A model generated the notes under the pieces. That model had not been told where the DNA came from. It saw only the letters and a program-made list of their open reading frames with translations, and did not search any database. Position numbers and translations under genes: made by a program. DNA of 64,000 nucleotides from Campanula takesimana (Eukaryota > Streptophyta > Magnoliopsida > Asterales > Campanulaceae): assembly GCA_026119855.1 (NCBI GenBank), contig JAOWBW010000381.1, positions 868,001-932,000 on the forward strand, written 5' to 3'. Shown piece by piece: positions 45,468 to 55,917 of this stretch. Numbering within the stretch: position 1 is the first letter of the stretch; every line of letters begins with the position of its first letter.

Positions 45468-46725
45468 ATGGATCCATTTGAATTTCCTTTTGATATCGAA
45501 GCCTACAAAAGGCAATCTGATTTGGAGGATAGGTATATAGTCAACCACTTTACAGAGCGTCGAAAAAAAATATTAGACGATCAACCTCGTACGAGAAGAT
45601 ACTTCAAAAGAGATCACGCTTGGGCAAACCAAAGCCTGGTTAACGACTACTTTTCCGAAAATGCTCTTTACAAAGAATTTTTTCGCAGACGATATCGGAT
45701 GGGGGAACATGTATTCATTCGAATCGTCGGCGACCTTTCAAGCCATGACAACTACTTCACCCAAAGATTCGATGCTGCCGGCAAAGAAGGCATATCTCCG
45801 TTAGCAAAATGTACCACAGCCATGCGAATGTTAGCATATGGTACATCGGCCGATGCTATTGATGAATACATCAAAATCGGAGGTACTACGACATTGGAGA
45901 CGTTACGCAGATTTTGCAATGGAATCATTCAATTGTACGAGGCAGAGTACTTGAGAGCCCCAAACGAAGATGACTTGCAAAGAATACTTCATGTTAGTGA
46001 GATGCGGGAGTATTGATTGCATGTACTGGGAATGGAAAAATTGTCCTACGGCTTGGGAAGGTCAATTTACTAGGGGTGATAAGGGGACCACTACGGTTAT
46101 TCTTGAAGTCGTCGCCTCTCATGATTTATGGATCTGGCATGCCTTTTTCGGATGTCCGGGCACACTGAACGATATAAATGTTCTGGATCGATCGCCAGTG
46201 TTCGATGATGTTGAACAAGGAAAGACTCCACGAGTCAACTTCTTTGTGAATCAACATCCGTATAATATGGCCTACTATCTTGCTGACGGTATCTACCCTT
46301 CGTACCCAACTTTCGTCAAATCAGTTAGACTTCCTCAAAGTGAAGAAGATAAGCTATTTGCAAAATTTCAGGAGGGATGTCGAAAGGATATAGAACGGGC
46401 ATTTGGAGTGCTCCAAGCTCGATTTAAAATCATTCGAGAGCCAGCTCGAATGTGGGAGATAAACGACTTGGCTATTATCATGAGGTCATGTATCATATTG
46501 CATAATATGATTATTGAGGATGAACGAGATACGTATTCTCAGAATTGGACCGACTATCAATCTGAGGCAAGTGGGTCTAGTACACAACAACCATTCTCGA
46601 GTGAGGTACTACCTGCATTTGCAAATCATGTGCGTGCTAGATCAGAAATGCGCGATCCAACAGCTCATCACGAATTGCAGGCGGATCTAATCAAGCACAT
46701 ATGGGCAAAGTTCGGAAATTCGTGA
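45468..46725 (+). pseudogene. PIF/Harbinger DDE transposase, one internal deletion
   Basis: From ATG 45468 a plant Harbinger transposase can be followed to TGA 46723-46725, about 418 codons. Catalytic landmarks: GSIDCMYWEWKNCP (first Asp), YYLADGIYP (second Asp) and RKDIERAFGVLQ (Glu). Near 46000 the text ...HVSEMRE jumps into GSIDC, missing about six to seven residues usual for the family. The first frame ends at 46014-46016 and the next picks up in another frame. A deletion between short G-rich repeats fits. The helix-turn-helix N-terminal part looks complete. Confidence 0.88.
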
Positions 46726-46952
46726 TAGAATTTTTATTATTAATTTGTATTTCATTATTTGTATTTCATTAAATGCGTCGCGAATTAAGCTTAATGTAAT
46801 TTTTTTTGTTTTAATAATAATTATCGTCATTTCTCAGAATTTTTATTATTAATTTTTTTATTATTATTTTTCGTTTTTCGTTTATTTTTTATTAAATGCG
46901 TGATCGAAAAAAAATTTATTAAGTTTTTCGTTTTTTTTAATTATTATTATTA

Positions 46953-46992
<40 letters not shown>

Positions 46993-47207
46993 CATCATCA
47001 TAAAAATAAAAAATATAAAATAAAATTAAAGTGGTGGGGTATAGGATGATGAGTGGGAAAAGTGTTGAATGGGGGATTAAACAAACCATTGTAGGGTGTT
47101 TTGTTGAATGAGTGTTGAATGAATGAGTTGGAAGAGAGAGAAGCTGATGTGGAGTAATAAAGTGGGTGTTGAATGGTTTTTTTGGTTGAAACCATTGTGC
47201 ATGGTCT
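46726..47207. repeat. Harbinger right end with (TTA)n microsatellite
   Basis: 46936-47001 is an almost pure ATT repeat. The rest leads to the inverted end CCATTGTGCATGGTC at 47207. Confidence 0.8.
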
Positions 47208-47819
47208 TAGTCATATTAATTGGCCACTTGAAAATTGGATATAAATATAAGCTATAACTAGTTTACTACCCGTGCGATGCACGGTTTATTTAAGGTATAT
47301 TTAAAGTCATAACCAAGTTCATTTTATTTTAAAAAGAAGGCAAAACTGCATCAAAAATCACTCAACTATGACCAATTTGGGTATTTGGTCACTAAACTAA
47401 TTTCCTTTTGAAACAACACATCCAACTAAGAGTTTATTGAATCGAAAGTCACTATCACTAACCCCGTTAGTTTTTTGCCGTTAAATGGTCATGTGCAGCC
47501 ATGTGACCAAATTTGAAGGGGTAATTTAGGCAATACAGTCTAAATAGTATAAAGAAATTGTAGGGTTTATTTTTCAATTTTATAAACTACAGGGCTTGAA
47601 CTAAAAGAACAAAAAATAAAAACCCTAATACCCTCCTATGTGTTCTTCATTCTTACAAAGCCTCCTCCATCCCCTCTCCTTTCCACTCTCCGGCAACCCC
47701 CATCCACCGTTTACTTTCTCTCTCTCTCTCTCTCTACAACACTTTTATATATTCACTCAACTCAACTCAACTCAACAATTTCAATTTCTCTCTCTAGACT
47801 AGAAAATTCCCCCATTGAC

Positions 47820-48158
47820 ATGGCTCTTGAAGCTTTAAATTCCCCAACTGCTGCCCCTTCCCCGTCTTTCCGTTACAAAGACATGGACGTCGTTCAACAC
47901 ACTCTCGATTCTTGGACCAAAGGCAAGCACTCAAAGAGGCCTCGCACTGAGACGAACCCACCTACTGAAGACGAGTATTTGGCTCTTTGCCTCATCATGC
48001 TCGCTCGTGGCGGCGCCGGCGGGAATTCAACGGCCACCACCACGTCTACTTCCGCTTTAAACCCCATTGGTAAATCTCATGAGTGCTCAATATGCCATAG
48101 GTCTTCCCCTTTTTGCACGCATCCCCTTCCAAATCATAGATCTGAAGCCGAAAATTGA
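47820..48158 (+). pseudogene. Captured 5' part of a C1-2i zinc-finger (ZAT10/STZ-like) gene
   Basis: 112 codons from ATG 47820. It begins MALEALNSPT, then SWTKGKHSKRPRTE (nuclear localisation box) and PPTEDEYLALCLIMLARGG (the L-box region). These are the start of ZAT10/STZ-like stress repressors. The first finger is absent; the text then reaches HECSICHRS, the first residues of the second finger, and leaves the family. No QALGGH motif and no EAR motif remain. Both 5' UTR-like CT repeats and coding sequence were taken. A translated product would keep the nuclear signal but bind no DNA through fingers. Confidence 0.8.
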
Positions 48159-48730
48159 AGACCCAGTTGAAAATCGAAGAATTGTCCATGGTTGAAATAG
48201 AAATCAGGAAATTGAAGAACACTTCTATTGATTTCTTATTGGGTTATGGTTTCTGGAATAATCTGATTTAGAATCGGAAGGGGCGGTGATGGCAGATGGG
48301 TTTCAATCGGAAGCAAATTCATTCTCTCATTTGTTAATTTTGTGTGTTGATTTGGTTTGAATATGGATTTTATTTTGATTTTATGTGTTGCTAGTGGTGT
48401 TGATGATTATGGCTGGTGATTGGGGGTGGAATTATGGTGGTGTTGATGGTAGTGGTGGGTTTGTGGTGGTGCTTACCGCGGACTAGTGGCGGTGGTAGCC
48501 GGTGGCGTGTGGGTGCCAGAGATTGACCGGTGATTGGGAAGATAAAGAGAGGGAGTTAGTCTACTTAACAAATGTGGGCGCATTTGTTTAGTTTCCTTAA
48601 CATCAATAGCTAAAGTGGTGAAAAACAATTGATCAGGGACTTATTTGAAACAAGTTTAACCTTTATATTCTAGCTTAAAGTGAACTACCTAAAATACCCT
48701 TAAAAAAAGTCATGTGCATTGGCACATGAC
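48159..48730 (+). other. Rest of Pack-MULE interior
   Basis: GGTGGT/GGTGATGG-rich stretch (about 48395-48520) and AT-rich text; probably captured DNA, but no gene family recognised. Confidence 0.4.
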
Positions 48731-49502
48731 TATTTAACGCCAAAAAACTAACGGGGTTAGTGATAGTGACTATGGATGCAAAAATAAATAAGTTGAATGT
48801 GTTGTTTCTAAAGGAAATTAGTTTAGTGACCAAATACCCAAAGTGGTCATAGTTGAGTGATTTTTGGTGCAGTTTTGCCTAAAAAGAAATATGAATACTT
48901 TACCGTAAGCTATAAACCTACCTACCTTAATAATCATCCCTCCATCGATAGTTATATTTGACTTTTCAAACATATCAAAGCTATTTTATAAAATTGGGAA
49001 TCAAGTGATTTTTAAATTTTAATTTTAAAAATGATACTCTCAACTGGAACAAAGACAAAAGAGAAATAGGGCTATTATTTTAAGCGGTTTTTCTATCCTA
49101 TGCCCTAAGGGCATAGGTTAAGCACTCTTATTATGGTAATGTTATTGATATTTATCTGGAACAAATTGATTAAATCTTGTGAATATCTATCTAACTAATC
49201 TCCATTTTTGTTTCTCTCCTAAATTTTAGTGTTTCCATACATTCATCCGTTTTCAGCGTTATTTCCTCACCATTTTTTTCACTTGACTATTACACTATTC
49301 AATCAATATTGTTCCAAAAATTCCTTTAAAATTAAAATGTCACAATACATGTGTAACATTTTTTTATTAGTTTAATAAAATTTAAATAAAGTACAGGGTT
49401 TAGTTCTTCACAATCTTGGGCATGAAAGATGTTTGTCACATTTAATAAAATTTAAAGAGAGAATTGAATCCGACACTTTCTTTAAGGGTTATCTAATTAA
49501 TA

Positions 49503-49759
49503 CTCCCTTTGTCCCATAAAGATAGTCTTATTTTGACTTTTTATAGTCAACAAAAATAAAGTTTGACCAAACACTAGTATCAATCTAATCATTCTAATGA
49601 AATTCTAAAAGTTGTAATTGATTAATCATTAAGTGGTTTATCAATAACACATTTTAGAATTTTGTTGTGATGATTAGATCGACACCAATGTTTAGTCAAA
49701 GTTCAATTTTGTTGACGATAAAAAGTCAAAATGAGACTATCTTTCTGGGATAGAGAGAG
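49503..49759. mobile_element. Stowaway MITE (related to 13447 type)
   Basis: TA-flanked, CTCCCTTTGTCCCATAAAGA ... TCTTTCTGGGATAGAGAGAG with arms TTTTGACTTTTTATAGTCAA and its partner. Confidence 0.85.
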
Positions 49760-49864
49760 TAACAAATTACAGTCACGTACATTGCATTAATAATAACACA
49801 GTACTTTTTAAAAAAAAAACAATTTAATGTTGTATTGTTTTACATAATATTTTTTAAGATACTA

Positions 49865-50123
49865 CTCTCTCCGTCTCAAAATCAAAATACATGTCGTTTT
49901 CGGAGATAATTTTTGTCTCAAATTACTTGTCGTTTTACTATTTTAAGGTTTTTTTTAATTGTTTTATACAAATTATACCATTATTAATGATAGTAAACTA
50001 TATTTAATTGTATAGATAATTGAATTACTTTAAGGGCATATGAGACTTTTTCACATGCATTAACTATATTTCTTAAAGAATTTGCAAATGCTCAAAGTGA
50101 CATCTATTTTAAAACAAAGGGAG
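49865..50123. mobile_element. Stowaway-like MITE
   Basis: TA-flanked, CTCTCTCCGTCTCAAAATCA ... ATCTATTTTAAAACAAAGGGAG. Confidence 0.75.
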
Positions 50124-50425
50124 TAGTTTTTAGTGAAGAAATATTTAAAAAAAAAAAACTTGAATGAAACTTTTGAAAGACAACTGGTTAAATGGTTTAA
50201 TTGTCTGGTAAAAAAAGAAGTCAAATGATGAGAAAAAAAAAAGAAGGTTAAAACCGGATGAGTGTAGAAAATACTAGAATTAAGGAGAGGAAAAGGGGGA
50301 GATTAGTTAGATAGATACTTACAAGATTCAATTAGACTTTATTAGATAAAAGGGAATATTATTACCATAATAAAAGTGCTTAACCTATGCCCTAAGGGCA
50401 TAGGATAGAAAAACCGTATTTTAAG

Positions 50426-51779
50426 ATGAATGTGGCAGTTCTTTAAGACACGATGATTTGTTTAACGAACAACGTTCTTAACTGAGGGAATCCATGGTAA
50501 AGCTTTTTAAATTGCTTTTTTATTGTTCCTAGATGCCAAGTCAACTTGTAAGAGCTCTTTCATTTTTTCTACAATAGTAAAAAGCTTGAAAGAGCTCTTT
50601 CACCAAAATAATAAGCTCTCAAAAAGCTTCCATTGTAGATGCTCTAAAACAATTATTTTTAGCAAATATAAATTTTGCATTTCGTTAAAGAATAATGTAA
50701 GTACGGAAAAGTTATATTTTCTTCTCTGTGTCTAGTAATAACATATTTGTCTACCCTTTAACAAAGTCTTTCGTAACTGTCTGAAGTAACTAAGTCGATT
50801 TCCTTCATATTTCATTTAAAATTTAACAATATCACTAACTTAAATGAAGTATCTTAAAAGATTTTGATATGAAACTATAAAATTTAAAATATTCGAAACT
50901 TTTTTAATGCTTAAGTGAAAGTTTAAAAGATTTCAAGATGAAACTATAAAATTTAATATTTGAAACTTTTTTAATGCTTAAGTGAAAGTTTTCAAAGTAA
51001 GTGTAAAAGAAATTAGATTACTCCTCATTTAAATATCTTTCCTGAGTTATAAAATGATTCATAAAAATAAAAACAATACAAATTACAAATTGAGGACAGA
51101 AGATTATGAATTATAAAAAAATTCACGATCTCAATGAAATACATTTTTCTTCTACTTCAAAATATCCATGCAACGTATAAGAAGGGGAAAAAAAGTAACG
51201 TTTCACTTATTTACAAAAATGTCACTCCGCATAGAAAAAACACGTTTTACACTAAAATGCATGTAAAACGCGTTTTTCCAGAAGTGTATCAACTTAAACC
51301 GTTAAACTTCTGCAATTTTTATTTCTAATCTTTCAGACTCCTTCGATAATTTCAATTCAACTTCTTTCAGTCAAATACTTTCATCAATAAAATGGTCATG
51401 CATACATTAATTAAAGATACAAAACCCAACTCAATCAAAGATTTTTTTTCCATAAGCGGCACAATTCAAACTTTCGAAGACTCTGAAACAATTTACTTGA
51501 CTTGTAACAGTATAAACAAAAGTCTAGTATATATTGATGTTCAAAACATGGAAAATAAAGATAAAAATGGAAATAATCAATTGATAGAAACAGAGGCTCA
51601 GAAACAAAGATGAGTTTGACAAAGTTTATCAAGCAACAACATAGAGTGGTGCATGACTTTTGATGAAGATAGTGATAACAATATTACAATTTTTCAATCA
51701 CAAATTGCATCAAATGAAAAGCAAATAATTTAACACAGATTGCATTGAACAAATAGACATACAACAAACTGAGATCAGA
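50426..51779. other. Helitron interior without recognised genes
   Basis: 50490-50650 has weak inverted arms (GGAATCCATGGTAAAGCTTTT / AAAAAGCTTCCATTGTAGATG), perhaps a Harbinger MITE. 50858-50990 contains a near-duplicate TTAATGCTTAAGTGAAAGTTT block. 51208-51282 is a relative of the foldback repeat near 26830. Short open frames here (up to 73 codons) match nothing. Confidence 0.4.
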
Positions 51780-51784
51780 AAATT

Positions 51785-52241
51785 TGATGTAGCACGGGAC
51801 AAGCCAGCAGCAGCAGGGCATATTCGGCGACCAGGCGCCCACTCGATCTCCACCAGGTGCCCGCTTACCTCTGTGCAATTTCGCCGAGTCTCTGTTTAAA
51901 CACCAAGCGCCCGCCTGGCCTAGTGCGAGCGTTCGCTTGGTAGGCCGATCAGAATTGTTTCCAGTTTTCAGTTACGTTTAATTAAACACTTTTAGGGTAT
52001 TTTGGTATTTTGTTAAAACACTTTTAGGGTTAGGGTTTTTAATTAGTTGTTGGAGTATAAATACTCTTTTCTTACTTTGTATTGACTATGTTTTCATTAA
52101 TTGATTTTCATTGTTTGCTTTGGCAACTTTGTGTGGGTTTTAACCCTAGAAGCCATTGTTGGCTTGTTTGAAGGTTTTATTCCTTCTGTTTTGTGCTAGA
52201 TCTTCTGTCGTGGTTGATCTAGGTTGTATTCCGCTTCATCA
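51785..52241 (+). repeat. 5' LTR of the gag-only element
   Basis: 457 bp. Contains GCGCCC(G/A)C boxes (51833-51930) and a TATA-like GAGTATAAATACTC palindrome near 52055, then a CT/T-rich stretch. Confidence 0.88.
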
Positions 52242-52243
52242 AT

Positions 52244-52254
52244 TGGTATCAGTA
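52244..52254 (+). other. Primer binding site of the gag-only element
   Basis: TGGTATCAG two bases after the 5' LTR matches the initiator Met tRNA 3' end. Confidence 0.75.
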
Positions 52255-52272
52255 AGGTGAGATCCAGAGAAG

Positions 52273-53790
52273 ATGGTGAACGGCGACGGAAACAACAACG
52301 ACGCTCTTCTTGCAATCCTTGATCGTATGAATCAAGCAGCCGAAGAAAGACACCGACAAACTGAAGAACGAGACCGTCAGCGTGAAGAACAGGCTGCAGC
52401 TCGGCATACAGATCTTGTTAGGGTTTTGGAGGGTTTGCAGGTTGGTGGTCGCCGAAGGCAACGGGCAGGGGTTAATGCAGCTCCTGTGGGAAACGGTCGA
52501 AACAACCGTATTCCGCCAGCCGGAGGAGAGGATTCAGATTCAGAGGGTGAAGTTGATTTTATCGGTGCACCCGTGGATCAGTCTCCTAAAATCAAAGCTG
52601 ATCTACCCTTTTTTACGGGGGAGCTTGACATGGAGGAATTTACAGATTGGCTGTCCAAGGTGGAAAAGTATTTTGAGTTGATGAATATTCCGGACGAGAA
52701 GAAAGTGCAGTATGTGGCCTACAAACTTCACGGTGGGGCCTCTGCATGGTGGGAGCAGTTCAATAACAACCGGCGGAGGCAGAATAAATTACCAGTTCGC
52801 ACATGGGGTCGTATGAAGATGGCTCTGAAACAACAATTTTTGCCTGCAGATTTTGAGCAGTTAATTTATCAGAAGTTCCTCGTCTGCAAGCAGGACAATC
52901 AGACTGTTGATCAATACACGCACAACTTTCATACGCTTTCTGCGCGTAATGATTTGGGTGAGTCAGAAGCACAACAGACAATGAGGTATGTGAATGGTCT
53001 TCGCCCTAGTATTCAATGTCAAGTTCAATTGTATCCTGTTCAAACCCTTGATAGGGTCATATCTCGTGCTAAAACTGTTGAACACAACCAACTTAGCCCT
53101 ATTTTTAAGTCCCATAAACCCGCTCATATTGGATAATCTTCGGGTTCTAAATCCCCAGTAGTTGAAACTGGACAGTCCACAGGGCCTAAACTCACTATTA
53201 AGAAACATCATACTGTTCCAAATCAGCCGGTGGGGAGGGGTACTAATCCTGCTACTGGGCGTCAAAATCCCAACCCCTATGCCAAGAATTTTGGTGGTAA
53301 ATGTTTTCGTTGTGGGCAACCTGGGCATTTATCCAATAATTGTCCTAATCGAGGGAACGTTAATCTAGCAGAGAAGGAGGCTGAGGATGACATTCAAGAA
53401 ATTTGGGTAGACCCGAATGAGGAGAGTGATGAGAATGACCATGAGGCACTTGTGTGTAATAAAGTGACCTTAACAACCCCAGCAGTCGATGAACCTCCTA
53501 ACAGACATGGTATTTTTCGCACTATTAGGCTTATAGCGGATGACAAGGTAAAGGTCATTGTGGATAGTGGGAGCTGTGATAATTTAATTGCTAGGGGAAC
53601 GGTGGATAAATTAAAACTGGAGGTTACAAAACATCTGACTCCATATTATGTGGGATGGATTAATGCTACGGGTAAACTAAAGGTAACTGAACAATGTGTC
53701 GTTCCTTTTTCTATTGGTAATTATATGGATGTGGCTATTTGTGATGTGGTTGATATGAGTGCGTGCCATTTGTTGCTTGGGCGTCCTTGA
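52273..53790 (+). pseudogene. Ty3/gypsy gag and aspartic protease, truncated
   Basis: ATG 52273. A Glu/Arg-rich coiled start (residues 20-60) precedes the retrotransposon gag core (FTGELDMEEFTDWLSKVEKY, GASAWWEQF and KFLVCKQDNQTVDQYTHNF). A zinc knuckle CFRCGQPGHLSNNC lies at 53302-53343. The protease active site is IVDSGSCDNLIA near 53560. TAA at 53134-53136 interrupts the frame. TGA at 53788-53790 replaces what is usually a Trp codon after LLGRP. RT, RNase H and integrase are wholly absent. Confidence 0.88.
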
Positions 53791-54139
53791 CATTATGACG
53801 TTGATTCTACTCATAATGGGCGTACTAATGTTATTAGCTTTGTGAAGGAGGGGGTCAGTTGAAGGAAAAAGGGGTTCGTCCTGGAGTTGATAACGGGAAG
53901 GGAATTATCTCCTTGTGTGCTGCAAAATCATTTATTTCAGGTACTGCTAGGGAGATTGGTTTAGCTGCTGCAGCACGGAGAGCTAAGCGGAGGGATGCAC
54001 TTCGCGTTCCACCGGTACCGGCTGCGAGACACCCACCACACGGGTTTTCATTCATTCAGACCACGCGGCATGTTCCCCGATTGCATGGTTCTCTTATGGT
54101 ACATGATTCAGAGACGAATCATTTTAAAGTGGGGGAGTA
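53791..54139 (+). other. Internal tail of the gag-only element
   Basis: A frame of about 146 codons (53859-54299) crosses this part and enters the LTR; it is rich in Ala/Arg and matches no domain known to me. The first codons after the stop (YDVDSTHNGRTN) still follow gypsy protease-RT linker text. Confidence 0.45.
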
Positions 54140-54597
54140 TGATGTAGCACGGGACAAGCCAGCCGTAGCAGGGCAGATTCGGCGACCAGGCGCCCGCTCG
54201 ATCTTCACCAGGCGCCCGCTTTACCTCTGTGCAATTTGGTCGAGTCTCTGTTTAAACACCAAGCGCCCGCCTGGCCTAGTGCGAGCGTCCGCTCGGTAGG
54301 CCGATCAGAATTGTTCCCAGTTTTCAGTTACGTTTAATTAAACACTTTTAGGGTATTTTGGTAATTTGTTAAAACACTTTTAGGGTTAGGGTTTTTAATT
54401 TGTTGTTGGAGTATAAATACTCTTTTCCTACTTTGTATTGACTATGTTTTGATTAATTGATTTTCATTGTTTGCTTTGGCAACTTTGTGTGGGTTTTAAC
54501 CCTAGAAGCCATTGTTGGCTTGTTTGAAGGTTTTATTCCTTCTGTTTTGTGCTAGATCTTCTGTCGTGGTTGATCTAGGTTGTATTCCGCTGCATCA
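54140..54597 (+). repeat. 3' LTR of the gag-only element
   Basis: 458 bp; same boxes as the 5' LTR with substitutions (for example the box region 54188-54290). Confidence 0.88.
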
Positions 54598-54602
54598 AAA
54601 TT

Positions 54603-55174
54603 AGTCACAAATTGCAACAGCAAATCAAACAAATGCAACAAATTAGAAAAACCAGGAGCAAGACGAAGAGGTAGTGACAAAAGAGGTGATCGGAAGAGAG
54701 AGTTATCATCAATGTGGATGGAGCGGCGGCCGGAGAGGAGAGCGATAGGGCATTTCGAGCGGTTCTGCGTGTGGGCTGGTGATAAGCTTGAAAAACATGA
54801 GAGTATTACTGAAATGGGTTTGTTGAGGGGAATGGGATTGTTGAGTGAAAGATGTTTTAGGTTTGCAGTATTCAAATTAAATGTGTAGAAATAGATGAAG
54901 AGCTGCAAAAGAAAATGTGTAGCTACTTCAACAATTACTCCATTTTTTTGCATCGGGAATGTACGAAGGAGGAAGAGTGGTGGACGCCTCCTTAATTACA
55001 CCACATAATGACAACGACTTTTTGGTATACTGGCTGGTCAAATGATGACCGAAACTTGCATAGAGATAGATGGCTTTCCATTTACCTGTTTTAGGCGGGA
55101 AAAAATTGAAGGAGAGGCTGCCACGTGTACTTTGCTGAGGTCAGCTGGTTTCTGATTTAGTATTATTATATAGA
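54603..55174 (-). other. Helitron 5' region
   Basis: Resumes the Helitron interior after the LTR element. A minus-strand frame of about 133 codons (54552-54953) overlaps the LTR and is not a recognised gene. GCTGCCACGTGTACTTTGC and similar text near 55118 is typical of subterminal Helitron DNA. Confidence 0.4.
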
Positions 55175-55381
55175 TAGGTACAGAACTATGAAAATTTGGG
55201 CCAGTATTTTTATGAGGCCCAAAGCCATGGCATTGATGGCTTGGGCTTAGGGCCGGCCCTGCCGCTCATTTTCTATTTTACTTTACTTTTATACTTACAA
55301 CACTTTCATTATTTCCACTATTTTTTAATTTTCGTGTAAATGAGAGGGTGGACATATATTCTAAGGCAGAGGGAGTATTAT

Positions 55382-55917
55382 TTTTTTCTAAATGGCGTTC
55401 ATTTTCTTACAAGAGATGATAAAATAAGCTTTTGAGCATATTTATTTAAGGATTGCGTCTCATAATCGAAAATTAAAAAAATGAGATTTTTTAAATAAAT
55501 AATAAAATGTGAGAGTTGAAAAATCTAGATTTGGTTATTTCAGACACTCAGTTTCAAAAATTTTCTCTATTTTCCCAAGGGTTAATGACAATTTAGGGCC
55601 TGAACTCAGGGGGGGTCGTCTATCAAGGGTCCGGAAGTTTTTTTTCCGCTAGATCAGGGCTTCAAATGTGAAATTTTCGCCAGTTAAGGGCTTTTTGACG
55701 GAAATCGTTAGAAAAGTCAGTTAAGTGTCATGTGCCTCGCACGTGATCGACTAAATGGATGGATTTGTAATGATATTAGTTAGTAAGGGCTTTAGTGAAA
55801 TTTTTGAAACTCAAAAGGTTTAAAAATGAAATAATTTTTTTTCCTAAAAAAAAAATATCCTTTTTCTAAATAATCAAGTATATAATAAAATAAGTAATTA
55901 TCATATACTCCGTCCCA
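55382..55917. other. Unannotated spacer
   Basis: AT-rich. 55577-55760 contains TTTAGGGCCTGAACTCAGGG and GTCATGTGCCTCGCACGTGAT and resembles an end of a Pack-MULE-type TIR (compare ...AGTGTCATGTGC... text in 47339-48879), but no partner was found. Confidence 0.35.

Larger units (their letters stand above)
34818..47207 (+). mobile_element. PIF/Harbinger element, split near its left end by a MULE
   Basis: Ends GACCATCTACAATGG and, inverted, GACCATGCACAATGG. Flanked by the 3-bp duplication TTA (34815-34817, 47208-47210), the family's preferred target. It carries both usual genes, a Myb/SANT-like ORF1 (43926-45075) and a DDE transposase (45468-46725), both broken. The MULE entered 74 bp inside its left end; without the MULE and one duplication the element is about 3.7 kb. 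Confidence 0.9.
47339..48879 (+). mobile_element. Pack-MULE carrying a ZAT10/STZ-like zinc-finger gene fragment
   Basis: Inverted repeats of about 150 bp start GGCAAAACTGCATCAAAAAT. A perfect 9-bp duplication TAAAAAGAA flanks it (47330-47338, 48880-48888). There is no transposase. The centre holds host-derived sequence: a CT-rich leader and the start of a C2H2 zinc-finger repressor gene. Confidence 0.9.
49085..50416. mobile_element. Mutator-type MITE with palindromic GCCCTAAGGGC ends
   Basis: Inverted repeats of about 60 bp: CGGTTTTTCTATCCTATGCC then CTAAGGGCATAGGTTAAGCA. Perfect 9-bp duplication TATTTTAAG (49076-49084, 50417-50425). Inside each TIR the block CTATGCCCTAAGGGCATAG is itself a palindrome. 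Non-coding; hosts two Stowaway MITEs. Confidence 0.9.
51785..54597 (+). mobile_element. Ty3/gypsy gag-protease LTR element without RT or integrase (TR-GAG-like)
   Basis: LTRs at 51785-52241 and 54140-54597 start TGATGTAGCACGGG and end (T/G)CATCA, and differ at a number of sites. Perfect 5-bp duplication AAATT (51780-51784, 54598-54602). Primer site TGGTATCAG at 52244 and purine tract AAAGTGGGGGAG before the 3' LTR. Inside only gag and protease are left, followed by about 300 bp of unassigned sequence. It would need another element's enzymes to move. Confidence 0.88.
47258..55174 (-). mobile_element. Helitron (minus strand), enlarged by nested insertions
   Basis: The minus-strand 5' end TCTATATAATAATACTAAAT abuts T at 55175. 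The 3' end has hairpin CCGTGCATCGCACGG then TAGTAAA and CTAG (47258-47261) preceded by A. No helicase/Rep gene. It hosts a Pack-MULE, a Mutator-type MITE and a gag-only LTR element; removing these leaves about 2.2 kb. It lies inside the outer hAT. Confidence 0.75.
31642..55261 (-). mobile_element. hAT element remnant (outer hAT), expanded to 23.6 kb by later insertions
   Basis: The left end CAGGACCGATCCTGAG and the complement of the right end CAGGGCCGGCCCTAAG are hAT-type inverted repeats. The flanking 8-mers CCGCCCAT (31634-31641) and CCGCTCAT (55262-55269) agree at 7 of 8. After removing nested units only about 0.6-0.7 kb is its own, including the last transposase codons (32033-32156, minus). 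Confidence 0.75.
31461..55375. mobile_element. Stowaway MITE split by a 23.6 kb nested insertion
   Basis: The left part (31461-31633) begins CTATTCACTCCGTCTCAATC with GTATACGTCCACCTTTCATTT. The right part (55270-55375) ends GGGTGGACATATATTCTAAG then GCAGAGGGAG before TA. The two outer arms are inverted partners, and the inner text ACTTTACTTTTATACTCACAAC occurs on both sides of the split. The outermost unit of the nest. Confidence 0.7.
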
